NCBI RefSeq assembly: GCF_025717555.1 | Contig: NZ_JAJIRP010000011.1 | Span: 124,001 to 188,000, forward strand | Reading direction: 5' to 3' | Source: Paucibacter sp. B2R-40 | Lineage (GTDB): Bacteria; Pseudomonadota; Gammaproteobacteria; Burkholderiales; Burkholderiaceae_C | DNA length: 64,000 nucleotides | In this document: in pieces, positions 36,664 to 46,386 of the stretch | Position numbering within the stretch: position 1 is the stretch's first letter | How the letters are laid out: each line of letters begins with the position of its first letter | The notes under the pieces: model-generated | What the model was told of the DNA's origin: nothing | The model's database searches: none | Seen by the model: only the letters and a program-made list of their open reading frames with translations | Made by a program: the position numbers and the translations under genes

Positions 36664-37698
36664 TCAGATCGCCACGCGCATGGCATCTCGCAAAGCCAAT
36701 GCCAACCCTCTGACTGCCGCGTCGTCTAGCTTCACCTGGCTCATGCCTTTGTGCAGATAGGGCACGGGATTGGAGAGCTTTCGCACATTGGCCAAACGCC
36801 AGCCATACACCCACCCCTTGTCAAAGACCTCACGCAAACGAGTCGGCTCAACGGAATGTTCGGCAGAATGAAGGCTTAGCTCATGAAGACTCAAAGGGCC
36901 GATTGAATCGACAATGTCTGCCACTCCAACGATCTGACCCGAGCCCTTTCTGATCAAAGCCACCGGCCCCAACTGACGGTTATGCCGACCGCGCAATTCA
37001 AGTCTTTTGCGACCTTCCAAAATTCGCGCCAAGGCGTATTCATGAATCACTAGACCGCGCTGAGGCACTGCTGCGGACATGACTGTGGCTGGACAAGACT
37101 GCGTAAGCTGTCGATAGCTCGGCGGAGCAATCGTCGAAAGTGAAGCTGGCGGCCGCTTCGAAACCGCTCTTGCTGCCGGCAAAGAGTGTGAACGTGCGGG
37201 TGCCCGCCCTTCCTCGTACCGACCCTGGCGCTGGGGCTGCATATGGTGTGGTACCTGCGGCGCTCGCCCCTGCCCCTTGATATGGTGCCACTTCGACTCA
37301 AAAATTGGTAATGCGGCCAATCGCGCGAATAAGCCGCGCTTCTTTTTGACATAGCCAGCGTGCCACGGGGCCACAAAAGACTGACGATTCTTCCCTGCTC
37401 CTTGCGCCTGCGCGAGCTGGATTGCCTGCCACAGCGTCAGTTTTGACCTCGGGCCGAGGCTTTTGAATACCTCTCGCTCGTCCACCACCATGCGGTGAAC
37501 CATCGTCCCGACTGGCAGGTCGTAGTGTTGATGAGCCTGCTCCTCGGTTCGCAAGCTGCCAACATCGAACCCATCCACCGAGGTGCAACTGCTGCATTTG
37601 AGTTCGATCGAATTCCCCTTTGACTTTGGCCAAGCAGCATGGATGAGCCAAACCAAGCTAAGCAGCGCAAGCCACCAAAGTGGCCAAGCCATGCTCAT
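36664..37698 (-). CDS. Membrane-anchored ASCH-domain protein
   Basis: This 344-aa protein begins with a Trp/Leu-rich membrane helix (residues 4-22) and an RNA-type linker region rich in Pro, Arg and His (about 140-200). An ASCH-like beta-barrel follows at the C-terminus (about 216-344), with the EGRKRLELRGR motif at 228-238 and later NPVPY. A CSSC pair at 35-38 follows the membrane helix. ASCH and EVE/PUA-like barrels bind modified bases or RNA. It overlaps the methyltransferase gene by four bases. A membrane tether on such a reader in a methylation-linked operon is unusual; its job is unknown. Confidence 0.72.
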   Translation of the reverse strand: MSMAWPLWWLALLSLVWLIHAAWPKSKGNSIELKCSSCTSVDGFDVGSLRTEEQAHQHYDLPVGTMVHRMVVDEREVFKSLGPRSKLTLWQAIQLAQAQGAGKNRQSFVAPWHAGYVKKKRGLFARLAALPIFESKWHHIKGQGRAPQVPHHMQPQRQGRYEEGRAPARSHSLPAARAVSKRPPASLSTIAPPSYRQLTQSCPATVMSAAVPQRGLVIHEYALARILEGRKRLELRGRHNRQLGPVALIRKGSGQIVGVADIVDSIGPLSLHELSLHSAEHSVEPTRLREVFDKGWVYGWRLANVRKLSNPVPYLHKGMSQVKLDDAAVRGLALALRDAMRVAI

Positions 37699-40600
37699 GC
37701 TTGCACCTCGGTTTGATTGAATACCTTGGCAGACTCAAAAAACGCCCAGGCCTGCCGGTAGTCGGACTCGCGGTTGGCGCGGGCGAAAGGGGCGGTGAAA
37801 CTGCGCTCGACGGTGCGCGGGCCGCCGGGCCAGGTGTCGTCGATCAGCGTCATCGTGATGACGGTGCCGTCGGGGACTTTGGAGGTGCCGCAGCTCTCAT
37901 TGGCAGAGGCGCCTGCAGCGGCCGGATAGGTCCAGAGATCGACCCAGCCGAAGCGGCCTTCGCGGCGGGTGCCGTCGGGCAAGGTTATGCGCACTGTTGG
38001 CGTCTTGGCGCCTCCCTTGCGCGGCAGGCCGACGCCCGAAATGCCAACATTCCGAGTGAAAATGATGCGTCCCTTGATGTCGTACCAAGTGTCCCGCTCG
38101 TTTTGCTGCATGACCGGAAACTGCACTCGGTAGATCAGCAGCAACTCTTCGAGCGTCAGGCCCAGCGCGTGGGCGACAAGTACGTCGATCTCGACCAGCG
38201 CCATTTGGCGCGCGTAGTCGCTGCGCAGAGCGCAATGTCGCGTCCAGTCGCTGGTGAGGTCTTGCCAGAAGTCTTGAGGCAGACGCGGGTTATCGGGCTG
38301 ACTCCAACTTTGGTCACAGAAGGCGATCTCGTACAGCTGTTCCCACAGCGGGGCATAGTGGGAAGTGAGGCAGTTGAGCGCGATATAGCGGCTGCTTACA
38401 GAAGACACAGCAGGAAGCAAAGGCAACTTGTCCACCAAATCACCACGCAAATCACCTTTCCCCGTGCTCTTTATTAAAAAATCAAATGGGACTGACGCCA
38501 AGCTACTTGCGAAAGCAATCAACTGCTCCGGGCTCTCAAAAGTAATGGAAAAGCCACCATCAATGTGAGCAGCACCAGGAGGTATCAACGCTCCTGTGGC
38601 CGATCGCTCGTTATTGACGTTAACTCGTCGACGACTGATATATCTAAAATAATCTATTACCCGTCCTGCCTGAGTCTCTCCTCTTTCAACCCAGCTCACC
38701 CTTGGGGTTCGATTGCTGTATTCAGCACGGTCTTGCATGGGTCGAAAGTTGGTACGTGGTAGGTAATCGCTAGGGATAGTTTCAAGGTCGATTGAGTCGT
38801 ATGCCAGTGGTGTATTGCAATTTTTTCGGGGCGTTTTGTAAAAGGGGTTGGCCACAAAGAAATGCGGGCCGGACAGCACCCAGTCGGTCGGCGTGGTGGG
38901 GAAGTCGGCGTCAGTGCTGGCGCGGCGGGTCAACGTGCCGTCTCGCTGCGAGTAGGTCTCGTCAAACATCACCGTCGAGCAGTAAGCATTGCCCAAATCC
39001 GCCAGCCGGGTCGGGTACGCCGCCAACTTGGCCAGCACATTTTTCATGGCCCCAGCGTGCAGGGCGGGCAGACGGGCACGGCGGGCTGGCGTGCCAGGCT
39101 CGTCGTAGAGCTGGGCAAAGGTCGCCAATGCGGCTTCGTCCAAGCGCACGATGCGGTCGCAGTGGCCAGCGGTGTTCCATTGCCCACTGTCATCTTTGAT
39201 GCCATCAAGCAAATTTGAACCGTCATGTAAATAACAAGCATCCACCGTAGCAGGTACAAACAAATTCGAAATATTGTCAAAAGATGGATTGATCTCTTGC
39301 CCACCGTAGATGTTGATGGAGTACCGAATCCAAATCAGCACCTCTTGAAATAGCGACTTGACGTTCAGAAATTGAAAATGCCGCCGCAGTCGCGAATACA
39401 TCGCCTCGCGCAAGTCCCCGCCCTTAGGGTCGTCATATGGTCCCTCCGGGTGCAGCAGCGCGGTCACGCCGCGCTCACTGGACATGCCCCAGGCCAGCGG
39501 CATGAAGCATTTGTACAGATTTGTTTGCGATCCTTTCAGCAGCGGGTAGTTCTGCACTGCATTCAAGAAATTCTGCGTGCCTTCGGCCTCCTGCAGCTCG
39601 GCCGTCCAGGCCTCTCGCAAACCAGGAAACTGAGCGAAGGCCTCGGCGCGCTTGCGCCCAAGCTCCGTTGCACTGAATTTGCGGATTGCAAACAGCGGGT
39701 TGAACTCACCGAGGATGCCGGACTCGTTCCACTCGACCTTCAACCAAGGCGGGTTGCCCAGCAGCAGATCGAAGCCGCCCTTGCTGGCAAAGACATCGGC
39801 AAACGCCAGCTCCCAATGCATGAAGCGGCGCTCGGCGGTCACCGCCTCGACCAGGCGCACGCGCGGGAAATGCTCGCGCAGGCGACTGATGCGCAATTGA
39901 CCCAGGCGGTCATGCAAATTGGGCGGCTGGCCGGCGGCGGAGGTTAGGCCCGGTTGCACGGCGCCGAACATATCGCCCTGCGGCGCCGGCATGATCTCGA
40001 CCGGCTCGGTCAGCCCATCCCAGTCCAGCTCGCCCTGCGGCTGCGGCTCCAGATCAACGACATTGCCTTCCAGAATGGCGCCCACTTCCATCCACCATTG
40101 CTCGCGGCTGGGTAAGTCGGCACTGCCGGTGATGGGCCAGAACCACAGCGCGCACCAATAGTCCATCACCAGTTTGAGGCGGCGGTAAGCGGTAGCGTGG
40201 TCGCCGTCGTCGTTCAGCAAGCCGCACTTGCGGGTGGCGTCTTTTTCGCTGCGGCTCAAGGCGCGGTGGGCTGCGGCGATGGTGGCGCTGCCCGCAGCGT
40301 CGGCATAGGGCCAGATGCTCAGGTCGTCTTCGGTGGCGGCACGGTCACGGGCCAGCGCCGCCGCATGCTCGGCCCAGAGCTTGTCGATGCAGGCGCTGAG
40401 CTGCTGCAGGCGGGCAATGTCGGTAGCGTCGAGCGGACGGATGAACTGCTTGCGCCAGGTTTTCAGGCGGGCAAAGTCCTCCGGGTACAGCTGCTTGGCG
40501 ACCTTGTCGCTGTAGTCGGCCATGCCGGGGTCGGGCAGCAGGAAGTGATAAATACTGGCTTCGGGCCGGGCCTCGGCCTTGATATTGATCGCCCGCGGAG

Positions 40601-42935
40601 CCTGCTCATGCCAAAAGGGCTTGTTGCGGGTGGTGAGCAGATGCGGCGCATAGACCTGGCGACGCGCGCCGATCAGGCTGTTGCCATTGAACAGCTGATA
40701 GCCGAACCAGGGCACGCGGGCGGCTTTGGGCGGCAAGGGCTGGCCGTCTTTGTCGGTCGTTGGTTCACCGTAGATTGCGTTCAGCCACAGCGAGACCTCG
40801 GCCAACTCAACGGCGATGGGGTTCAAGTCAACGCCGTAGACATTGCGGTCGGCGATGTACATACGGACTTTTTGCAACTCCTGCGGATAGTCCTCATGCG
40901 GCACGCGCTGGCCGGTTTCGGCCTGCTTGCGCTCCAGGTAGGCTTCGGAGAGCTGGTTGACGGCCTCGTTGATAAAGGCCGCGCTGCCCATCGCAGGTTC
41001 GCAGACGGTCAGCGTCAGGATTTGGTCGGCCGTCTTGCCTTGCAGCAACTCTTTGAGCGCGTACTTGACCAGGCAACGGGTCAGCACCTGCGGGGTGTAA
41101 TAGCTGGCGCTCTTTTGGCGGTCGCGGCCGGCGAGTCGGTAAATGAACTTGCCGCGCGGGTATTGGCGCAGGCGGCGGTGGCCGGCGTCATCGACCTCAT
41201 GCACGCGCTCTTGCGGCAGGTAGTCGGCGAGGCGGCTGGCGGGCACGAACCAGGCGCTGTCGAGCATGTCGGTGCCAGCGCCGCCGGCCTTGCCGGCAGC
41301 GGCGTCGTCGCTGCCGACGTCGTCTGCGTCGCCGTCTTCATCATCTTCGTCACCGGCAGCTGCCTTGGCCTTGCCGGCGGCGGGCTGGACCTCGAACAGG
41401 TCTTCGGCGGCAAAGAAGCCACGGTAGCTGAGCAAGGCCTCATACACGGCGCCAAGCTGGTTGATCGACAGCAACTGGTAGCTGACCCGGCCCTTGCGAC
41501 GGTTTTTGCCGGTGCCGCCGCGCGATTCGCTCATCAGGCGGATGACGCTTTGCCAGACATGGTTGGGGAAGCGCACCTTGGCCAATAGAGGCGTGGCGCT
41601 GTCGTCAAACAGGCGGCTGTCCAAGGGCGAGAGCACGAACACATCTTTGGAGCCTGTGACGGCGCTGAGTGCCTGCTGGCCATCTGCCGCACCGAGGCCA
41701 CAGCCTTGCGCGACCAAACTGAACAAGCGCCGCAAGCTGGCGTCAAAGTAAAAGCCCTCGCGGGCATGCGGGGTGTTGAGCGGCTGGCGCTCGAGGTCGC
41801 GCAGCGCCTCCAGGCTGTAGCCCTTCAGATAGACCTCGCTCTTGGCGATGGGCACATAGCCCAGCTCGGGGCGTGCCTCGATGTAGAACATGAAGAGCAG
41901 GCGGTAGACTAGGCGCAGGCATTCGAGGCTGAGATCGCCGGCGTCGAGCTGGTCTTTGCCGGTGAAGAAGCCCTTCTTCGCCTCAATGGCCTGGGCGCGC
42001 AGTTGGCGGGCGGCCTCGTCGCCGAGCAGCTCGATCGCTCCGCGCAGGGCGTATTTGAGGTCTTCGCTGACGCCAAAGGCATGCTTGTGGGCGTTTTCGT
42101 CCAGCGCTTCGAGCAGGCTGGCGCCACTGCCCGGAGCCAGGCAGTCGCGGTGCAAGAGCGCTGCGGCGGCTTGCAGCGTGGCGCCATCCTTGCGGTCAAG
42201 AATTTCGGCCCAGTCGAAGCGCAGGGCGCGGTTATTGGGCCATTTGTAGCGATCCAGCAGCAACCATTCATTGCAGCCGGCCAGAATCACATAACGCGGT
42301 GGCGCATCGGCACCGAAGATGGCGTCGCCCACCAGGCCGGCCCAGGTCTCTTTGGCCAAGTCGGGCGGGACCGGCAGGCCGTTGTAATGCAGCGAGGTGA
42401 GGCCGTGGTCGAGTAGCTCTTCGTCCTCGGCAAAGGGCTGGTAGGCGGGCACGATGGCGAGCTGCAGCGGCAGGCCGGCCGAGGCGGCGAGGCTGGCCTG
42501 GGCGTTCACACCACCGGCGGCAATCAACTGCCAGACGGGAATGGGCGAGCCGGGCACCAGTTCGCACAAGGAGACCAGGCCGGTGCCCTGCGCGGATTGG
42601 GGCACTGCGTAACCCAAGGCTTGCAGCAAGCAGGACTGCGCCTCGCTGAAGAGCGCCCATTTTTCTTTAGCATCACGACTGCGACCAAGCTGGCCACGCA
42701 GGCCGAACCATCGCTGCGCGCAAGCCGCCAACGCCCGAGGTGGGGCGCGCCGGGAGGTGTCGGCCTGGGGCTCGATGCCATCGGCCGCCGGAGGGGCTTC
42801 GGCAGCGGCGGCATCCCAGGCCTCAAGGCGCGACTTGATGTCACCCTTGAATACCTCGGCCAAGTAATGGTGGCTGTAAAACTCGTTTTCGTTGGTGATG
42901 CCAACAAAGGTCTGGACGGCGTCAAGCACGGACAT
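37695..42935 (-). CDS. Giant Eco57I-type N6-adenine DNA methyltransferase
   Basis: This 1746-aa protein has SAM-binding motif I in VCEPAMGSAAF (near 647), a preceding SASYYTPQVL helix, and the catalytic GNPPW motif (near 1060) typical of N6-adenine methyltransferases in PglX/DrmMI/Eco57I-type enzymes. The ~600 residues in front form a large domain of mixed fold; the region after the catalytic motif should hold the target-recognition domain. Parts of that region are clearly AT-richer than the rest of the gene. It is far longer than ordinary Dam-type enzymes. Its neighbours point to host-DNA marking for the adjacent helicase system. Confidence 0.85.
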   Translation of the reverse strand: MSVLDAVQTFVGITNENEFYSHHYLAEVFKGDIKSRLEAWDAAAAEAPPAADGIEPQADTSRRAPPRALAACAQRWFGLRGQLGRSRDAKEKWALFSEAQSCLLQALGYAVPQSAQGTGLVSLCELVPGSPIPVWQLIAAGGVNAQASLAASAGLPLQLAIVPAYQPFAEDEELLDHGLTSLHYNGLPVPPDLAKETWAGLVGDAIFGADAPPRYVILAGCNEWLLLDRYKWPNNRALRFDWAEILDRKDGATLQAAAALLHRDCLAPGSGASLLEALDENAHKHAFGVSEDLKYALRGAIELLGDEAARQLRAQAIEAKKGFFTGKDQLDAGDLSLECLRLVYRLLFMFYIEARPELGYVPIAKSEVYLKGYSLEALRDLERQPLNTPHAREGFYFDASLRRLFSLVAQGCGLGAADGQQALSAVTGSKDVFVLSPLDSRLFDDSATPLLAKVRFPNHVWQSVIRLMSESRGGTGKNRRKGRVSYQLLSINQLGAVYEALLSYRGFFAAEDLFEVQPAAGKAKAAAGDEDDEDGDADDVGSDDAAAGKAGGAGTDMLDSAWFVPASRLADYLPQERVHEVDDAGHRRLRQYPRGKFIYRLAGRDRQKSASYYTPQVLTRCLVKYALKELLQGKTADQILTLTVCEPAMGSAAFINEAVNQLSEAYLERKQAETGQRVPHEDYPQELQKVRMYIADRNVYGVDLNPIAVELAEVSLWLNAIYGEPTTDKDGQPLPPKAARVPWFGYQLFNGNSLIGARRQVYAPHLLTTRNKPFWHEQAPRAINIKAEARPEASIYHFLLPDPGMADYSDKVAKQLYPEDFARLKTWRKQFIRPLDATDIARLQQLSACIDKLWAEHAAALARDRAATEDDLSIWPYADAAGSATIAAAHRALSRSEKDATRKCGLLNDDGDHATAYRRLKLVMDYWCALWFWPITGSADLPSREQWWMEVGAILEGNVVDLEPQPQGELDWDGLTEPVEIMPAPQGDMFGAVQPGLTSAAGQPPNLHDRLGQLRISRLREHFPRVRLVEAVTAERRFMHWELAFADVFASKGGFDLLLGNPPWLKVEWNESGILGEFNPLFAIRKFSATELGRKRAEAFAQFPGLREAWTAELQEAEGTQNFLNAVQNYPLLKGSQTNLYKCFMPLAWGMSSERGVTALLHPEGPYDDPKGGDLREAMYSRLRRHFQFLNVKSLFQEVLIWIRYSINIYGGQEINPSFDNISNLFVPATVDACYLHDGSNLLDGIKDDSGQWNTAGHCDRIVRLDEAALATFAQLYDEPGTPARRARLPALHAGAMKNVLAKLAAYPTRLADLGNAYCSTVMFDETYSQRDGTLTRRASTDADFPTTPTDWVLSGPHFFVANPFYKTPRKNCNTPLAYDSIDLETIPSDYLPRTNFRPMQDRAEYSNRTPRVSWVERGETQAGRVIDYFRYISRRRVNVNNERSATGALIPPGAAHIDGGFSITFESPEQLIAFASSLASVPFDFLIKSTGKGDLRGDLVDKLPLLPAVSSVSSRYIALNCLTSHYAPLWEQLYEIAFCDQSWSQPDNPRLPQDFWQDLTSDWTRHCALRSDYARQMALVEIDVLVAHALGLTLEELLLIYRVQFPVMQQNERDTWYDIKGRIIFTRNVGISGVGLPRKGGAKTPTVRITLPDGTRREGRFGWVDLWTYPAAAGASANESCGTSKVPDGTVITMTLIDDTWPGGPRTVERSFTAPFARANRESDYRQAWAFFESAKVFNQTEVQA

Positions 42936-42980
42936 GGTGGGGCCTGCTTTGGGGTAACGAGGAAAACATGGGGAGCGAGT

Positions 42981-45900
42981 TCAACCCTTGACCGAGGCAA
43001 AGCCTTCGGTCGACGTTGACTCGGCAGTGGCGGCAGCCGGGTGGCACAGCGCCGCGACGACCTGAATCCAGGCCTGCGGCTCAGTGGTTAGGGTGTCTTG
43101 CACCCATTGGCGGTAGTCGTCGAAGACGCGGTGAATCTGCTGGGTACGCCGCTCGAAACGGCCGCGTTTGACCGTCTCCAACTGATTCTCGAGCTTCAGC
43201 TCCAGTTGATTGATCTGGCGGCCCTGCAAGCGTTCCAGGTCGGCCAAGGTCCCCTCCAAGCGCTGCGCCAAACCCGTGGCGAAGACAGCCTGCTTGGCCT
43301 GCATGAAGGCGGACATGGCCGCAACGGCCTGCGGCAAACCGGCTTGCAGCTCGGCCAAAGGCGGCGCTTGACTGCTGCTGCGGTTGGGCAGCGAGGCGGC
43401 GCGCAGACCGGTGCGCAGAGCGAAGCCATCGAAGGACTCCAGACTGAACGCAGCGCCGGCGTCCGGGCGGCAGGCCACTTGCCATTCGACCAACAGGGGC
43501 TGACCTTTGCGATTGGGCACCAAGCTCATCAGGACGAAGGCCTGAGTGCCGGGCGGCAACTGCGCCACTTGCAAAACCGGCGCGCGGTGCCGGCCAAAGG
43601 TGGTGAGCACACGGTCAGCGAGCCATTCCATGATGGGGTGCTGCGGCCAGAGATAGTGCAGCGTCGGCCAGGTGTCGTCTTCCGCGCGGGCTTGGCGCGC
43701 CGTTTCCATCGCCTCCATCATGCGCGCGGGGCTGGCGCAGAGGGTGTAGTGGTCGGCCTTGGCCTGCGCCTCGCTGGGCAGCTGGCGCAAGCGATCCTTC
43801 AGATCGAGCGGCGCGGTGATGGCGATGGTCGACTCGGCGTCATTGCCCTGCCAGCTGGCGAAGACGCCGTTGCCTTCAAGTTGCTGCTGCGCGGAGAGCA
43901 GGGTCAAGGCCGTCTTAGCCCATTGGTAGTCACTCGCGAACAACGAATGGCCGGGTGCAATGGCCTCCAAGCTGCTGGCCGGCTCCCGCAGGTATTTGGC
44001 GGACGGCTCGGCAATGTGGTCGGCAGAATCAGCTGCTGGCGCCGAGCCATCGATCACGTCAAGGCTCAGGTCGGCAGCGGCTCCATGATTGGCGCCAAAC
44101 AGATCCATCAGCCAATCGCCCTCATTCTCATCGGCGGCGGCCAGGGTAGCGTCGAGTTTGGCCTCAACTTGCTCAGGCGCCATGCCATCGACCATGAAGC
44201 CGGCGACCTTGTCGGCCTCCTTGCCGGGGTCATAGACATTCAGGAAGGCTGACGGATCCCCCAGGTTTTTGTAGGCCTGGTCGTCTTTGTTCTGCAAGAT
44301 TTCGAGAATGCGCAGGTCGCCGCGGATCCCCTCCACCGCTGACTCGGTAAACAGGTAGACGATCTGCGGTGGCTTCTTCTGACCATAGCGATCAACCCGG
44401 CCATTGCGCTGTTGGAAGACCATCAGGGACCAGGGCAGGTCGAAGTGGACCAGTCGATGGCAGAAGTAGTGCAGATTCAGGCCTTCGGATGCGACGTCCG
44501 AGCAAAGCAGGATGCGCAAGGGATTGTCCAAGCGACCGAAGGCCTCGACCAGGTCTTGCTGTTCCTTGTCGGTCATCTGGCCATGCAGCACCTCGATTTG
44601 CTTAGGCTTGAGCTTCAAATCGACGGTCAGCTGGGCATGCAACCAACGCAGCGTTTCGATGCGCTCAGAGAACACCACCAGCCGGTCGGCCGCGGCATCG
44701 GGCTGCCAGGCAAAGCCGGGCGAACGCAGTTCAGCCAGGAAGCGCTGGTATTTTGAAAAAGTGCCGGGCGTGATGGCGCGCAGCGCCAGGGCCAGTTCTG
44801 TCAGGCCCTCGATTTCAACCCGTTCATCGGGTGTGACATCGGGCTTGGCACGCAGCAAAGCGATGCGTTTGTCGGTCGACTCAGCAGCAGCGGCTGGGCT
44901 GGAGAACAGACCTTTTTGCATGCCCACGCGCTGCAATTGCTGGGCCTTGCCGGCATTGTGTTTGCCACTTTGCGTGAAACGAACATCCAGCAAGGCGCGG
45001 TAAGCGGCCTCCTCTGCGGGCGTGGCGGCTTGACGCAAGCAATGGGTGCTGCGCTCCTGAAACTCGGCGCTGACCTGGTCGCGAATGTCCTTCTTGAAGC
45101 GCCGCACGACCAGACCTTTGTGGCGAAAGTCTTCGGGCGTGTAGTCATCGGGATCGGAAATGGCTGTCGGATCGAGCAGGCTCATCAGGGAAGCAAAGCT
45201 GCGCGCCGAACCGTCGTGCGGCGTGGCCGAAAGCAAGATCATCGTGTCTGACCGGGTGGCCAGCAGCCGGGCCAAGCGAGCTCGCCGCGAGACCCCCTGC
45301 TCGCCGGCACGCGCGGCGACGTTATGGCATTCGTCGATGACGATGATGTCCCACCAGGCGTTCTCGAGGTAATTGCGGTACTCGAGATTGCTCTTGAGGG
45401 TGTCAATCGAAATGATGCTGCGGTCGAAATGGTTGAAGGGGTTGTGATTGGCCGGGATGCGATTACGCACCCGCGCCAGGCCAACGGAGTCAAGCCGCAC
45501 CAGCGGAATCGAGAACCGGCACCACCACTCCTTCTGGAACTGGGTCAGCATGCTCTTTTGGGTGACCACCAGGATGCGCTTACCGCGACCACGCTGCATC
45601 AACTCGGTAGCAAGGATGCCGGCCTCAAGCGTTTTACCCAGGCCCACCGAATCCGCGATCAGGATGCGCGCACGCGGCTGCTTGAGCGCCTGCAAGGCAG
45701 GGTCGAGCTGGTAGGGCACCAAATTCATCGCCCCCCGGTGACCCAACTGGATACTGGCGTCGTTGGCCACGCTGCGCCGGCGCTGGCTTTCAATTGCAAG
45801 CAAGGCGGCCGAGTATTGCGGGCTGGTGTCAGCGACCAGCACGGTCGTGGCCGGGTCCAGCACCTCGATGGGCCCTTCCAGCTCGGTCAGGAACAGCGCG

Positions 45901-46034
45901 GACTGGTTGCGGACCAATTCGGAAATGCCGTCGCATGTCAGCAGATGGCCACCATCGGAAGAAGGGTCGACACGGCGAACAAGCCATTCTTCGTCGCGAA
46001 TGACGACACGGGATCCAGGAGCGGGGGTTTGCAT
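42981..46034 (-). CDS. DrmD-like SNF2 helicase
   Basis: This 1017-aa SF2 ATPase begins with a small beta-barrel (residues about 5-75, PGSRVVIRDEEWLV). It then has Walker A ADSVGLGKT (near 126), DECH box (near 236), LLSATPHDGS, and a helicase C domain with QQRNGRVDRYGQKK (near 545). A long C-terminal helical part follows. This is the layout of DISARM DrmD proteins, also found in other helicase-methyltransferase systems. I start at ATG 46034; a TTG four codons upstream is open. It lies 45 bp before the methyltransferase gene, as drmD precedes drmMI in class 1 DISARM. Confidence 0.85.
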   Translation of the reverse strand: MQTPAPGSRVVIRDEEWLVRRVDPSSDGGHLLTCDGISELVRNQSALFLTELEGPIEVLDPATTVLVADTSPQYSAALLAIESQRRRSVANDASIQLGHRGAMNLVPYQLDPALQALKQPRARILIADSVGLGKTLEAGILATELMQRGRGKRILVVTQKSMLTQFQKEWWCRFSIPLVRLDSVGLARVRNRIPANHNPFNHFDRSIISIDTLKSNLEYRNYLENAWWDIIVIDECHNVAARAGEQGVSRRARLARLLATRSDTMILLSATPHDGSARSFASLMSLLDPTAISDPDDYTPEDFRHKGLVVRRFKKDIRDQVSAEFQERSTHCLRQAATPAEEAAYRALLDVRFTQSGKHNAGKAQQLQRVGMQKGLFSSPAAAAESTDKRIALLRAKPDVTPDERVEIEGLTELALALRAITPGTFSKYQRFLAELRSPGFAWQPDAAADRLVVFSERIETLRWLHAQLTVDLKLKPKQIEVLHGQMTDKEQQDLVEAFGRLDNPLRILLCSDVASEGLNLHYFCHRLVHFDLPWSLMVFQQRNGRVDRYGQKKPPQIVYLFTESAVEGIRGDLRILEILQNKDDQAYKNLGDPSAFLNVYDPGKEADKVAGFMVDGMAPEQVEAKLDATLAAADENEGDWLMDLFGANHGAAADLSLDVIDGSAPAADSADHIAEPSAKYLREPASSLEAIAPGHSLFASDYQWAKTALTLLSAQQQLEGNGVFASWQGNDAESTIAITAPLDLKDRLRQLPSEAQAKADHYTLCASPARMMEAMETARQARAEDDTWPTLHYLWPQHPIMEWLADRVLTTFGRHRAPVLQVAQLPPGTQAFVLMSLVPNRKGQPLLVEWQVACRPDAGAAFSLESFDGFALRTGLRAASLPNRSSSQAPPLAELQAGLPQAVAAMSAFMQAKQAVFATGLAQRLEGTLADLERLQGRQINQLELKLENQLETVKRGRFERRTQQIHRVFDDYRQWVQDTLTTEPQAWIQVVAALCHPAAATAESTSTEGFASVKG

Positions 46035-46386
46035 GGGGCTGTTCAACGGTGGATTTCAGGCGGGCAAAAAATAGGTTGTAGGCATCGGCTAAGACTTTGG
46101 GTTGATATCCCCAATCAAGCTTTAGACCCGATATGTCGCCTCAAGCCGGCGCCGAGCAGGCGCTGATTGATGCTGTCGAAGCGTGTCATTGCCCGGCCTA
46201 TGCGAATGGCGCGCAGTATTCATGTTCAAGTAGGTTCTACGTCTTTGTCTGGGTTGGTAAAAGCCTTGCTTGCACCTTGCTATCGGCCACCATCTGAATG
46301 AAAAGTGATCTGCAGTGGCGCTGGGCGTAATTGGAGACGGGTCGTTTCATTTGGTGGTTGGAGTTTGGGTTCTTTGGCGACTGAAT
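46035..46386. other. 352-bp gap between NERD-UvrD and DrmD-like genes
   Basis: No convincing gene is present. The gap interrupts the tight minus-strand gene run and should hold a promoter for the DrmD-like gene onward. I see no clean operator palindrome or terminator. Confidence 0.4.

Noticed and set aside
40197-41588. 463-codon plus-strand open frame, and similar long frames at 43098-44252 and 37680-38477
   Set aside because: They lie antisense to the methyltransferase and DrmD-like genes, whose motifs are unmistakable. Long antisense frames are expected in GC-rich coding DNA, and these show no domain or start signal.
46035-46386. Transposase remnant in the gap before the NERD-UvrD gene
   Set aside because: Some phrases of the sequence looked like insertion-sequence debris, but no frame with a transposase motif or terminal inverted repeat could be shown.
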